64,000 nt of DNA from contig CATXDC010000016.1 in assembly GCA_958366985.1 (NCBI GenBank), positions 1-64,000 on the forward strand, read 5' to 3'. This document shows positions 31,633-39,415 of this stretch, piece by piece. The notes beneath the pieces are model-generated. The model ran no database searches, was not told the origin of the DNA, and saw only the letters and a list, made by a program, of their open reading frames with translations. Numbering within the stretch: position 1 is the first letter of the stretch; each line of letters opens with the position of its first letter. The stretch comes from an uncultured Oscillospiraceae bacterium. GTDB lineage: Bacteria > Bacillota > Clostridia > Oscillospirales > Acutalibacteraceae. A program made the position numbers and the translations under genes.

Positions 31633-33312
31633 ATGAACAAGTATGAGCGCTTAAACGAAGAGCGGAAGATGATAGATACCCGAAAGCGTGTAGCTGCGTA
31701 TTGCCGGGTTTCCACAGATAATGAAGACCAAGCAAATTCATTTGAAAGTCAACAGCGATATTTCAAACAGTATATTGAGCGTAATCCGGATTGGGAACTG
31801 TATGAGATTTTTGCCGATGAAGGAATCTCTGGTACAAACACAAAAAAGCGCAAAGAATTTAACCGAATGATAGCCTGCGCTAAGAATGGCGATTTTGACT
31901 TGATTATTACGAAAGAGATTTCCCGTTTTGCGAGAAATACTCTCGATAGTATATATTACACCCGTGACCTCAAAAAACACGGTGTCGGTGTTATCTTTAT
32001 GAACGACAATATCAACACTTTAGACGGCGATGCGGAGCTTCGACTTGCGATAATGTCCTCGATTGCACAGGAAGAAAGCCGCAAGACTTCTGAACGTGTA
32101 AAATGGGGACAAAAAAGGCAAATGGAGCAAGGCGTTGTGTTCGGCAGAAGTATGCTCGGTTACGATGTTGAAAACGGTAAAATGACTATCAATGAAGAAG
32201 GAGCAAAGATTGTACGCCTTATCTTTCAAAAGTTCGTGAATGAGGGCAAAGGAACGCACGTCATCGCCCGTGAGCTTTGTGAAGAAGGTATCAGACCTAT
32301 GCGTGTTAAGAACTGGCAGAACACAGTCATTCTCCGTATTATTCGCAATGAAAAATACTGCGGTGATTTGGTTCAGAAAAAAACCTATACGCCGGATTTC
32401 CTCTCCCACGAAAAGAAATATAATCGAGGTCAAGAGGAATTTATAATTATCAAAGATCATCACGAACCTATTATATCACGTGAGTTGTTTGAAGAAGCAA
32501 ACCGCATTTTAGATGAGCGTTCTCTTTCACAAGAAGGTAAGGCGAAGTACAGCAATCGCTATCCGTTCTCTGGTAAAATCAAATGCGGATGCTGCGGCTC
32601 AAGCTATGTGGCAAGGTATAAAACAAGAAAAGACGGTAGCTGCTATAAGGCTTGGAGATGCAATGAAGCCGCCAAGCACGGCAGTCCTCACGTTGATAAT
32701 GCGGGAAACCAAGTCGGCTGCACAGGTGTAAGTATTCGCAATGAAGATGCGACACATATTATGTTCCTTGTAACAAAGGAATTGAAACTCAAGCAGACGA
32801 AAATCATAAAAAATCTCATTTCCATTATTCAATCTATTATCTCTATGGACACCGCAGGAACGGATGTCGAAAAACTGAAAGCGAAAATCCAAACTACCCA
32901 GGATAAACGTACAAAGCTCATTGATATTTATATGTCTGGAGATATAACCAAAGAAGAATTTAGTGCGGCACGGTCAAAATGTGATAATGAAATCAAGGAG
33001 CTTCAATCAGTTATCGACAGCTTCGACAAACAGCAAACTATGATTAGGCAGCAACAGGAGCTTGTTCAGGAAATCAGCGATGCCATAAATGAGATTGTCG
33101 ACGGCGTGGAATACGATGACGAGTTCTATAAGCACATATTAGATAAGATGGTGGTCAACGATAAGGATAACATTGATGTATATTTAAACTTACTTCCTAT
33201 TAAATGGAGCTATACGGTTGCAAAAGCGTCAAAAAAAGCGTTAGCCCCTGAAAGGAACATTTCCGCCTCTTCTGTTCCTATATCCGTAAGCAGTCCCTTA
33301 AGCTCGGCGTAA
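31633..33312 (+). CDS. Large serine recombinase (resolvase/integrase)
   Basis: A 559-aa protein with AAAGGAG before ATG. Catalytic Ser in VAAYCRVSTD (residue 27), then EIFADEGISGTNTKKRKEFN, ITKEISRFARNTLD and SSIAQEESRKTSERVKWG of the resolvase domain. The recombinase domain is 165-270. The zinc ribbon is IKCGCCGSSYVARYK with CYKAWRCN and VGCTG. A coiled coil lies near 390-480. It integrates and excises the element by two-base staggered cuts. Its last 14 codons and stop (33268-33312) are host sequence antisense to cotJC. Confidence 0.95.
   Translation: MNKYERLNEERKMIDTRKRVAAYCRVSTDNEDQANSFESQQRYFKQYIERNPDWELYEIFADEGISGTNTKKRKEFNRMIACAKNGDFDLIITKEISRFARNTLDSIYYTRDLKKHGVGVIFMNDNINTLDGDAELRLAIMSSIAQEESRKTSERVKWGQKRQMEQGVVFGRSMLGYDVENGKMTINEEGAKIVRLIFQKFVNEGKGTHVIARELCEEGIRPMRVKNWQNTVILRIIRNEKYCGDLVQKKTYTPDFLSHEKKYNRGQEEFIIIKDHHEPIISRELFEEANRILDERSLSQEGKAKYSNRYPFSGKIKCGCCGSSYVARYKTRKDGSCYKAWRCNEAAKHGSPHVDNAGNQVGCTGVSIRNEDATHIMFLVTKELKLKQTKIIKNLISIIQSIISMDTAGTDVEKLKAKIQTTQDKRTKLIDIYMSGDITKEEFSAARSKCDNEIKELQSVIDSFDKQQTMIRQQQELVQEISDAINEIVDGVEYDDEFYKHILDKMVVNDKDNIDVYLNLLPIKWSYTVAKASKKALAPERNISASSVPISVSSPLSSA
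33260..33275. other. Right attachment junction (attR) of the island
   Basis: On the minus strand CotJC similarity holds through codons GAA-GAG (GTEE) at 33267-33272 and stops at 33266. The crossover therefore lies within a few bases of 33267. The matching left junction with the rest of cotJC is not in the window, so the element is longer than 33 kb or has lost its other end. Confidence 0.7.
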
Positions 33313-33461
33313 GGCATTGAAAAGCGCTGACTGAGATATCTCAGGGAAGCACCCAGCTCTCCGTCGGGACCGCCGTACTGGGTCATGATTATTTTTGCAT
33401 AAACAGGATTGGGCGTTTTAATGTTTACAGGGTACTGAAGCTTTTTCTCATAATTCCACAT
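33267..33461 (-). pseudogene. cotJC: cotJC 5' fragment, interrupted by the island
   Basis: It encodes MWNYEKKLQYPVNIKTPNP and continues to QYGGPDGELGASLRYLSQRFSMP and GLLTDIGTEE, clear CotJC. CotJC is a spore-coat manganese catalase of about 190 aa; only 65 residues remain before the frame runs into island sequence (18 unrelated codons, stop at 33210). The cut is inside GTEExAHLE, which supplies metal ligands, so the fragment cannot be active. It follows cotJB without a gap. Confidence 0.92.
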
Positions 33462-33713
33462 TTAGTTTGCACCTCCAACGTTTTCCCAGGGCCACGGGTC
33501 TTTGAGCCATGAGGAACCGTCGCTCTGCTCAGAGGATAAAGGTCCGTACTGGCTTTCATATTCTTCTGTAAGAGCCCGTGCTTCATTTGTATATTTTTTA
33601 AATTTTTTTACCGCTTCGGGACAGTCAGGATGAGTGTTGAGAAAAATGTGCAGTTCCCATGCAGCGAACTGAGCGATGCTCAGCTTTTTCAAAAGTGCTT
33701 CTCTGTCAGTCAT
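33462..33713 (-). CDS. cotJB: Spore coat protein CotJB
   Basis: An 83-aa protein. MTDREALLKKLSIAQFAAWELHIFLNTHPD with ESQYGPLSSEQ and the end WLKDPWPWEN match CotJB. GAAGGAGG lies 7-9 nt before the second ATG, which is preferred to one 9 nt upstream. It overlaps the end of cotJA. It is needed for assembly of the CotJ complex on the inner coat; part of a mother-cell-expressed operon. Confidence 0.92.
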   Translation of the reverse strand: MTDREALLKKLSIAQFAAWELHIFLNTHPDCPEAVKKFKKYTNEARALTEEYESQYGPLSSEQSDGSSWLKDPWPWENVGGAN

Positions 33714-33955
33714 ATACCGCATCCTCCTTCACCCAAGAAAGGTTTGTCCAGACAGGGGAAGAGTGTTCCCTTTTTAAAGCCTTCCTGTGATGAATAAGGC
33801 TGAGAAAACTGCTGGAAAGGTATATATGCCATTGCGGGAACAGGATTTTTCGGCAGCGGAGAAGTAGGTCTGTAACTTTCTTCACAGTTGTCGTCACTGT
33901 CGGCGCTATTGAGTCCCGAAAAATAGGGATTAAAGAAATTATCAAAGTTTTCCAT
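33710..33955 (-). CDS. cotJA: Spore coat-associated protein CotJA
   Basis: An 81-aa protein; AAAGGAG sits 8 nt before the ATG of MENFDNFFNPYFSG. The conserved part is PVPAMAYIPFQQFSQPYSSQEGFKKGTLFP then LDKPFLGEG. CotJA ties CotJC to the coat. First gene of cotJABC, behind the sporulation-type promoter at 33996. Confidence 0.92.
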   Translation of the reverse strand: MENFDNFFNPYFSGLNSADSDDNCEESYRPTSPLPKNPVPAMAYIPFQQFSQPYSSQEGFKKGTLFPCLDKPFLGEGGCGI

Positions 33956-33995
33956 GGTTTCAACTCCTTTTGTACATTTGGGCAAGTCCCTTTTA

Positions 33996-34022
33996 TATAG
34001 TATGAAAAAGAGTAAATTTGGT
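33996..34022 (-). promoter_or_regulatory. Mother-cell sigma (SigE/SigK-like) promoter of cotJ
   Basis: On the minus strand CATACTATA (34004-33996) fits the SigK -10 CATAnnnTA exactly and the SigE -10 CATACAAT in 7 of 8 positions. AC lies 16 nt upstream (34022-34021), as for SigK. It is about 40 nt before the cotJA start. In Bacillus subtilis the operon is SigE-dependent. Confidence 0.6.
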
Positions 34023-34102
34023 GAGTCAAAGGAATAAGACAGCGGAATACTTTATGAAATATGATTTTATTACTGTTTAAAGCAAAAACTTTAAAAATAT
34101 AC

Positions 34103-34131
34103 TTGATTTTTTCAGGACAATAAATTATAAT
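34103..34131 (+). promoter_or_regulatory. Promoter of tRNA-Ser
   Basis: TTGATT (34103-34108), 17-bp spacer, TATAAT (34126-34131). It lies 28 nt before the tRNA 5' end. Confidence 0.8.
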
Positions 34132-34159
34132 ATAGAGCGTCGCTTGACTGAAAGCATAT

Positions 34160-34252
34160 GGAGAGTTGTCCGAGCTGGTCGAAGGAGCACGATTGGAAAT
34201 CGTGTAAGTCGCTAAAACGGCTTCGAGGGTTCGAATCCCTTGCTCTCCGCCA
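34160..34252 (+). tRNA. tRNA-Ser (GGA anticodon)
   Basis: 93 nt. The acceptor stem GGAGAGT pairs with GCTCTCC, and CCA is encoded at 34250-34252. The anticodon arm CACGA-TTGGAAA-TCGTG gives anticodon GGA, which reads UCC/UCU. A long variable arm (GCTAAAACGGC region) identifies a class II tRNA. The T-arm is GAGGG-TTCGAAT-CCCTT. Confidence 0.95.
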
Positions 34253-34255
34253 CAC

Positions 34256-34293
34256 CTGCGGTGAGCATTTGCGCACCGCAGTTTTTCTTTTTT
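34256..34293 (+). terminator. Terminator of tRNA-Ser
   Basis: CTGCGGTG / CACCGCAG then TTTTTCTTTTTT. The following gap (34294-34555) holds a second bidirectional terminator and no gene I can support. Confidence 0.92.
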
Positions 34294-34448
34294 ACAGCAA
34301 AGATGCCCACATTTGCAATGGACAGCTATTTTGTCAACATTTCTCGCCAGACTGAGTCTGGAGGCAATTTGCGTTTTGGACTCAGTTTTTATTTTGCTTT
34401 TTGCTTGTGTTTATAGCGGGTATCTGTTTTGTCAACGCTTCCCATAGT

Positions 34449-34484
34449 AAAAGCCGCAATCTTATTTAAAGATTGCGGCTTTTT
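34449..34484. terminator. Bidirectional terminator
   Basis: AAAAGCCGCAATCTT / AAGATTGCGGCTTTT, a perfect 15-bp arm pair with T-runs on both strands. No obvious gene ends here on either side, so it may serve read-through from the tRNA. Confidence 0.75.
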
Positions 34485-34555
34485 GATATTATTTATATAC
34501 ATGACTCAGTTAAAACGGTATAATAAAAAAGAAATAATATAAAGGAGATGGTTTT

Positions 34556-34951
34556 TTGCTGTTTCATATGTTCAAGAGTCAGGAAGAAAGAAGAAATTTT
34601 GGCGGATCTAATTTTATAGAAATTCAGCACTGCAAATTGCCTGAAAGCACAAAACTCGAAAAAATCATTTCTGTAAAAGAAGTTTCTCATTGGGAAAATG
34701 ATTCTCTTTATGTTTCCGGCGATGATATGAATTTGTTCTATGAGCGATATAAAGACATTATTACCGGAGGAGTTTACAACAACTGTAAAAGCGGCAATAT
34801 GGATTTATATGGAATAAATTTCTATTCACGGGAAAAAGCAGATCTTATTATGAATCGCATAGAGAAAGAAAAGCCGCAGGAATATGAAATTTTGCTCAGG
34901 TGGCTTAAATCCGGAACAGATTATATAGGATTCTATGTTTTGGGTGTGTAA
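34556..34951 (+). CDS. Unknown 131-aa protein, TTG start
   Basis: AAAGGAG (34541-34547) is 8 nt before TTG 34556; ATG 34568 would be 20 nt away, so TTG is preferred. I recognise no family. The protein is soluble and charged, with LYVSGDDMNLFYERYKDII and YGINFYSREKADLIMNRIEKEKPQEYEILLRWL. It stands alone between terminators. Confidence 0.7.
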   Translation: MLFHMFKSQEERRNFGGSNFIEIQHCKLPESTKLEKIISVKEVSHWENDSLYVSGDDMNLFYERYKDIITGGVYNNCKSGNMDLYGINFYSREKADLIMNRIEKEKPQEYEILLRWLKSGTDYIGFYVLGV

Positions 34952-35006
34952 ATAAAAGGTATCATTTTGTTTAACGCTCAATCTTATTTTTATAACCATT
35001 AAAATA

Positions 35007-35050
35007 AAAGCATCTGTTATCGGCCATTGCGGTCATTAGCAGATGCTTTA
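35007..35050. terminator. Bidirectional terminator (34556 gene and DMT gene)
   Basis: AAAGCATCTG / CAGATGCTTT with a 24-nt loop that has its own pairing. It lies between the convergent genes. Confidence 0.7.
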
Positions 35051-35070
35051 TTATGTTGAAAAAATATTGG

Positions 35071-36116
35071 CTATATGGCGGAATGGCTGTGGATGTGATT
35101 GTCGTTAAAATCGTGGCTGTGTTTGTGGTTTTCATGGTCAGCGTCGTGAGTGTGTATGTGACTGTGGGTGTGTTCATGGGGATGAGTGTGAACTATATTT
35201 CCGTGGCTGTGCTCGTGGCAGTGAATATGTGTGTGCATATGGGTATGCTGAAGCTCGATTGTATCTTTTACAATAAGTACGGTTCCGGCAATCATAATTA
35301 AAAGTGCGATGTAAAACTGTAGTGACGGCTGTTCGCCTATTAATATCATGCTGAATATTACTCCCAAAAAGGGCACTATTGAATAATATGCGCTTGTTTT
35401 GGCTGCACCCAAATCTTTCTGAGCCATTATGTAAAAATTGATACTTAATCCGTAAGAGACAAATCCAAGTATCATAATGGCGGCAATTAAGCTAAGAGCA
35501 GGTATTTTTTCTCCTATAATTGAGGCGATAATAAGACTTCCGATTCCCGAGAAGCAACCCTTTATTGCCACTATTTCTTCAGAGCTTTTGCTGCTTATCA
35601 TTTTAGTGCAGTTGTTTTCAAATCCCCAGCATGTACAGGCTGCAAGTATAAGGATAGAGCCTTCGTTGAATGTGAAAGCTCCGGATTTGCTGTCAAGGCT
35701 AAGTATGACGCTTGCAGTTGTTACAAGAATAATAGCAGTCCAGAGTTTTTTTGAAATGAATTCTTTAAAGATAATAAGAGCAATCAGACTTGTGGCTACA
35801 ATTTCAAAATTGTTTAAAAGCGATGCGTTGGAAGATGTTGTTCTCGAAACGCCAAGCATTAAAAGAATCGGTGCAGCGATATCGAGAATTACCATAGCGA
35901 AAACATAGGGGAAATCTTTGCGTGTAAGAGGTTCCTTTTTGTCGCTTTTTCCTGTGACTTTTTTAAAGCCAAATATATGACCATACCTGTTCCGGCTCCC
36001 AGATATAAAAATGCTGCCAGCATGGTAGGTTCTGACTTTGTAAGCAGAAGCTTTGAAAGAGGTATATTAACTGCGTAGAAAACTGCTGCAAGTATTGCGA
36101 AAACCTTGGCTTTCAC
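35071..36116 (-). pseudogene. EamA/DMT-superfamily transporter with His-rich tail, frameshifted
   Basis: Two frames make one protein of about 340 aa. The first (36116 to about 35965) is the start through GTGMVIYLALKK. The second resumes VTGKSDKKEPLTRKDFPYVFAMVILDIAAP and runs through eight TMs. The break is at a run of six A (T at 35959-35964); seven would join them. The C-terminal tail of about 60 residues alternates His with polar residues (TPHEHTHSHIHTHDADHENH-like), suggesting metal binding. It may be a true mutation, a phase-variable tract or a sequencing error. Confidence 0.8.
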
Positions 36117-36153
36117 GTTTTTGCCTCCTTAAATTTGAGCTGCAATCGGATAT

Positions 36154-36188
36154 AAAACGCTCTCGATAGAATATATCGGGAGCGTTTT
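36154..36188 (-). terminator. Terminator between GPH symporter and DMT gene
   Basis: AAACGCTC-T-CGATA / TATCG-G-GAGCGTTT with T-runs on both strands. On the minus strand it ends the symporter gene. Confidence 0.85.
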
Positions 36189-36201
36189 TGAATATGTGCG
36201 A

Positions 36202-37566
36202 TTATTTGTTTTCGTTTCGTTTGCTAAGAAGATTTTTCCTGAGTCTGTCGGCATCCTTTCTGACAAAGAACATGGGGATAAAGGCAATAAGTGCAATGAC
36301 AGAGGAAGCAAGGAAAATTTCAAAGGGCGGCTTTGCAGCTACAGGATCAAGGGGATTAAAGGAATTGATGCCTATGGCAAGGGTAATGATGGGTCCAATA
36401 ATCATGGGAACCATAACCGTAAAGCACATTCTGACGCCCTGGAAACGACCTTCTGTGCCTTTTGGAATGTAGTCCTGAAAAGTGCTGTTAAGTGCACCTA
36501 TCATGGAAAGCATACCGCCGAGCATCATAATTCCGCCGATGTAGAGCAGGGGAAGATATACCGAAGAGGGCATAAACTTCATAAGATAGATGATAAATGT
36601 ACCGGCTACGATTATGAATAAAATGGGCAGGAAAAAGCTCTTTCTGCCGAACTTGTCAAAAAGGATTCCTAAAACTGCTGTGACGGCCGAAGAGCCGATA
36701 ATGACTATGGCTAAGGGGATAAGATAATCGGTGATTCCGAGAGTTTTAACTACGAAATTAATGAGATATGACATAAATACCTGCTGAGATATTCCTATCA
36801 GGCAGTAGCAGGCGAGGGTGACATAGAGCATCTTGTTTTCTCTGATGATGTTTTTTCTGAATCCGTAGAAAGTGGACTTGAGATAATCCGAGCTTTGAGT
36901 TTTTGTAATTTTTGCAGAATCTTTAAGAAGGAACAGTGAAAGAATACCTGCAATAATTGGGATGATACCGAGAATGTAGAAAAATCCGTTATAATTGCCT
37001 TTATCAAAAGTGAACATGGCTATTACGAGAGTTACAACCATTGCAAACACCGAAAGGATCGACAGAATGGTGTTCATTTTACCACGGTTTGAAACATCGG
37101 TTACGTCGGTTACCCAGGCGTTGAAAGCAGCGTCGTTAGCGGTTGAACCGGCAACGGTCATAATGCAGTCAAAAATTACAAGGATAGCTACAACTGCTGC
37201 GCCTTTTTCCGGGGAAAAGTCAGTGGGTACAGCCGAAAACATAATAATTGTCAGACCCCAGAGTATGTAGCCGATTGAAATGAAGGGTTTTCTTTTGCCG
37301 CTTTTATCGCATAGACCTCCGGCAAAAATTGTAGTGACAGTGGCGGTTATGGCTGAGAAGATAACCATAAGAGTTGTGGCAATGTAGTAGAGGTTTCCGT
37401 ATTTTGAGGTGTCCTCAAAAATATTCTGAGCAAAGGTGGCAAAATACATATTTTCGACCATCCATGCAATCTGTCCTACCAAACCGAAAAGTATTCCATT
37501 AAACCAGATTTTTCCGCCGAGCTTTGTGGATTTGACGGCGGAGGATAAAGCTTTATCTGAAGCCAT
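36202..37566 (-). CDS. GPH-family (glycoside-pentoside-hexuronide) cation symporter, MFS
   Basis: A 454-aa protein with twelve predicted TMs. FNGILFGLVGQIAWMVENMYFATFAQNIF and GGLCDKSGKRKPFISIGYILWG with FDCIMTVAGSTANDAAFNAWVTD match the GPH/MFS_2 pattern. GILFDKFGRKSFFLP is in the second half. It probably imports a sugar or glycoside with Na+ or H+. No sugar-metabolism gene lies next to it, so the substrate is open. RBS GGGAGGC. Confidence 0.88.
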   Translation of the reverse strand: MASDKALSSAVKSTKLGGKIWFNGILFGLVGQIAWMVENMYFATFAQNIFEDTSKYGNLYYIATTLMVIFSAITATVTTIFAGGLCDKSGKRKPFISIGYILWGLTIIMFSAVPTDFSPEKGAAVVAILVIFDCIMTVAGSTANDAAFNAWVTDVTDVSNRGKMNTILSILSVFAMVVTLVIAMFTFDKGNYNGFFYILGIIPIIAGILSLFLLKDSAKITKTQSSDYLKSTFYGFRKNIIRENKMLYVTLACYCLIGISQQVFMSYLINFVVKTLGITDYLIPLAIVIIGSSAVTAVLGILFDKFGRKSFFLPILFIIVAGTFIIYLMKFMPSSVYLPLLYIGGIMMLGGMLSMIGALNSTFQDYIPKGTEGRFQGVRMCFTVMVPMIIGPIITLAIGINSFNPLDPVAAKPPFEIFLASSVIALIAFIPMFFVRKDADRLRKNLLSKRNENK

Positions 37567-37666
37567 AGCTTAGCCTCCCAAATATATTTTCTTATAACAA
37601 AAATACCATAATGATGATAAATATTCAAGTTAAAATGTTTATTTTGCCGTAAATCCATTAAAAATA

Positions 37667-37698
37667 CCGCAGCAAATTTATTCTGCTGCGGCTTTTTT
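37667..37698. terminator. Bidirectional terminator
   Basis: CCGCAGCA / TGCTGCGG, then CTTTTTT on the plus strand and TATTTTT on the minus strand. It ends the small gene at 37764. Confidence 0.85.
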
Positions 37699-37763
37699 AA
37701 TGCTTATGAGTATTAATATCTTTGACTTGCACAAAAGACGCTTATAGTATTGCGAACGAGTTT

Positions 37764-37973
37764 TTATTTTCTTCTATATTTTTTTCGGTCATCGCTTATT
37801 ACCATACAGCCATGCCGACATTTCCAATTGTTGTTTTCGTCTCTGCAAATACCCAACAATTCGCACTGTCTGCAAAATTGCGGTACATTTTCTAAAAAAT
37901 AAGGATCTTCATCATCAGAAAACAACTTTTCAAATACATTACTGAGAAACTTTCCTAACTTAAAATATCCCAT
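37764..37973 (-). CDS. 69-aa cysteine-containing small protein
   Basis: AGAGAGG precedes ATG. MGYFKLGKFLSNVFEKLFSD leads into FCRQCELLGICRDENNNWKC and CRHGC, six cysteines spaced CxxC..C...CxxxC, a likely metal site. The family is not recognised. The amphipathic start may associate with membrane. It is followed by its own terminator. Confidence 0.7.
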   Translation of the reverse strand: MGYFKLGKFLSNVFEKLFSDDEDPYFLENVPQFCRQCELLGICRDENNNWKCRHGCMVISDDRKKYRRK

Positions 37974-38101
37974 TATAAAAACCTCTCTTCAGATATGATT
38001 TCTATCATTATACATCTGAAGATTAATATTGTAAACCTTAAGATGCTTATAAATTAACCTAAAAAGCCATATACTAAAACCATAGGATAGGTGGTGAGTA
38101 T

Positions 38102-38425
38102 ATGAAAACAGAGGCTTTGAAAGAAATTGGTATACGCATTGTCGAACGGCGAAAAGAATTGAAATTAACCCAAGAGCAAATTGCAGAACGTATGAATGTA
38201 TCTATCCAAATGATTTCCAACATCGAGAGAGGAAATAAGGCTATAAAAATTGACAATCTCTTAAAGTTGTGTAATATACTCAAAACAAGCACTGATTATA
38301 TATTGACGGGCAAACGTACAGATGATGATTTCAATACTTTAACAAATAAGATTTCACAGTTAACAGATTCTGATTATAAAATGATAGAAATGTTAGTAGA
38401 TTACCGTTTGAATGATAAAAAATAA
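38102..38425 (+). CDS. XRE-family HTH regulator
   Basis: A 107-aa protein with RBS AGGTGGTGAG. HTH at residues 8-65: IVERRKELKLTQEQIAERMNVSIQMISNIERGNKAIKIDNLLKLCNIL, then DYILTGK. The short C-terminal part may dimerise. Divergent from the small gene at 37764, and its target is unknown. Confidence 0.92.
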   Translation: MKTEALKEIGIRIVERRKELKLTQEQIAERMNVSIQMISNIERGNKAIKIDNLLKLCNILKTSTDYILTGKRTDDDFNTLTNKISQLTDSDYKMIEMLVDYRLNDKK

Positions 38426-38480
38426 GAAGGTATGAGGAGTTTTTTTACTTTTCTCATACCTTAAAATAAATTGAATGAAA

Positions 38481-38514
38481 CAAGACATCTGTTTTTAACA
38501 GATGTCTTGTTTTT
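38481..38514. terminator. Bidirectional terminator
   Basis: CAAGACATCTG / CAGATGTCTTG then TTTTTATT. A weaker AAGGTATGAG / CTCATACCTT hairpin lies just upstream at 38427-38462. Confidence 0.88.
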
Positions 38515-38562
38515 ATTGTCTAAACATCTGCCGAAAATTCATCTGATGCATTTCGGTGATAC

Positions 38563-38718
38563 TTATTTTATTATAATGGCAGTAGGACCGTCAGCCCCTG
38601 AGATAATAACAACATCGCCTGTACCATGACCTTTTCTGAGTTTACAGCGGCTGAAAAACAGAGTGATAAGAGATGCGGCAATCAATCCTAAAACAAGAAA
38701 ACGCAGAAATATTTTCAA
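38563..38718 (-). CDS. 51-aa membrane microprotein with GADGPT motif
   Basis: TTG 38718 lies 8 nt after AAAGGAAG. One TM (IFLRFLVLGLIAASLITLFF), then a basic stretch and GTGDVVIISGADGPTAIIIK. The ISGADGPTAI motif is the conserved one of the beta subunit of Na+-translocating decarboxylases. Short clostridial proteins with only an N-terminal TM and this motif are known and often mislabelled as decarboxylase subunits. Function unknown. It is next to rubrerythrin, 70 nt downstream of it. Confidence 0.75.
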   Translation of the reverse strand: MKIFLRFLVLGLIAASLITLFFSRCKLRKGHGTGDVVIISGADGPTAIIIK

Positions 38719-38786
38719 AAAAACACTTCCTTTAAAAAATAAGGGCGCGCTGAAATCAGCACACCCTTTATGACTTTTAAAGTTGA

Positions 38787-39332
38787 TTATTTACCGAAGT
38801 ATCTGTTGAGAAGTCCCTCGAAAGCCTTGCCGTGACGAGCCTCGTCTCTTGCCATCTCATGAACTGTATCATGGATAGCGTCAAGGTTAGCAGCCTTAGC
38901 ACGCTTTGCAAGGTCAAACTTACCTGCCGTTGCGCCGTTTTCAGCTTCAACTCTCATCTCAAGGTTCTTCTTTGTGCTGTCTGTTACAACCTCACCGAGA
39001 AGCTCAGCGAATTTAGCAGCATGCTCTGCCTCTTCGTAAGCAGCCTTTTCCCAGTAGAGACCGATTTCGGGATAACCTTCTCTGTGAGCAACTCTTGCCA
39101 TTGCAAGGTACATACCAACCTCTGTGCACTCGCCTGTGAAGTTAGCTCTGAGATCCTCAAGGATATCCTCTGAAACGCCCTGTGCAACGCCTACAACGTG
39201 CTCAGCAGCCCAGCTTCTGCCTTCCTTCTGCTCAACAAACTTTGAAGCGGGAGCATTGCACTGGGGGCACTTTTCGGGAGCCTCAGTTCCTTCGTAAACA
39301 TAACCACATACACTGCAAACAAACTTTTTCAT
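38787..39332 (-). CDS. rbr: Reverse rubrerythrin (rubredoxin-ferritin-like peroxidase)
   Basis: A 181-aa protein with RBS GGAGG. The rubredoxin domain is at the N-terminus (CSVCGYVYEG...CPQCNAP), as in reverse rubrerythrins, and the diiron ferritin-like domain follows with EVGMYLAMARVAHREGYPE, YEEAEHAAKF and EMARDEARHGKAF, giving the Glu/His ligands. It reduces H2O2 in strict anaerobes using NAD(P)H-derived electrons. The upstream perfect palindrome at 39357 suggests control by Fur or PerR. Confidence 0.95.
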   Translation of the reverse strand: MKKFVCSVCGYVYEGTEAPEKCPQCNAPASKFVEQKEGRSWAAEHVVGVAQGVSEDILEDLRANFTGECTEVGMYLAMARVAHREGYPEIGLYWEKAAYEEAEHAAKFAELLGEVVTDSTKKNLEMRVEAENGATAGKFDLAKRAKAANLDAIHDTVHEMARDEARHGKAFEGLLNRYFGK

Positions 39333-39356
39333 ATTTTATAACCTCCGTTGATTTAA

Positions 39357-39379
39357 TTGATAACGATTATCGTTATCAA
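39357..39379 (-). promoter_or_regulatory. Fur/PerR-type palindrome upstream of rubrerythrin
   Basis: A perfect 23-bp palindrome TTGATAACGAT-T-ATCGTTATCAA, 25 nt before the rubrerythrin start codon. It contains overlapping GATAAC/GTTATC units close to the Fur box GATAATnATTATC. Fur, PerR or Zur could bind; the gene's role favours PerR. Confidence 0.8.
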
Positions 39380-39415
39380 AATTATACACTATAATTTCCG
39401 TTTGTCAATACCTTT

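Noticed and set aside
33210..33266. C-terminal 18 codons of the cotJC-frame ORF
   Set aside because: They are the complementary strand of the recombinase gene and do not resemble CotJC; only codons 1-65 are counted.
1..33266. Prophage origin of the island
   Set aside because: No capsid, tail, terminase or lysis genes in the visible part; cargo is resistance and sensing modules. The part left of the window could change this.
34256..34293. tRNA-Ser as integration site of the island
   Set aside because: The tRNA is intact and 900 bp from the junction. The insertion is clearly in cotJC, and serine recombinases rarely use tRNA genes.
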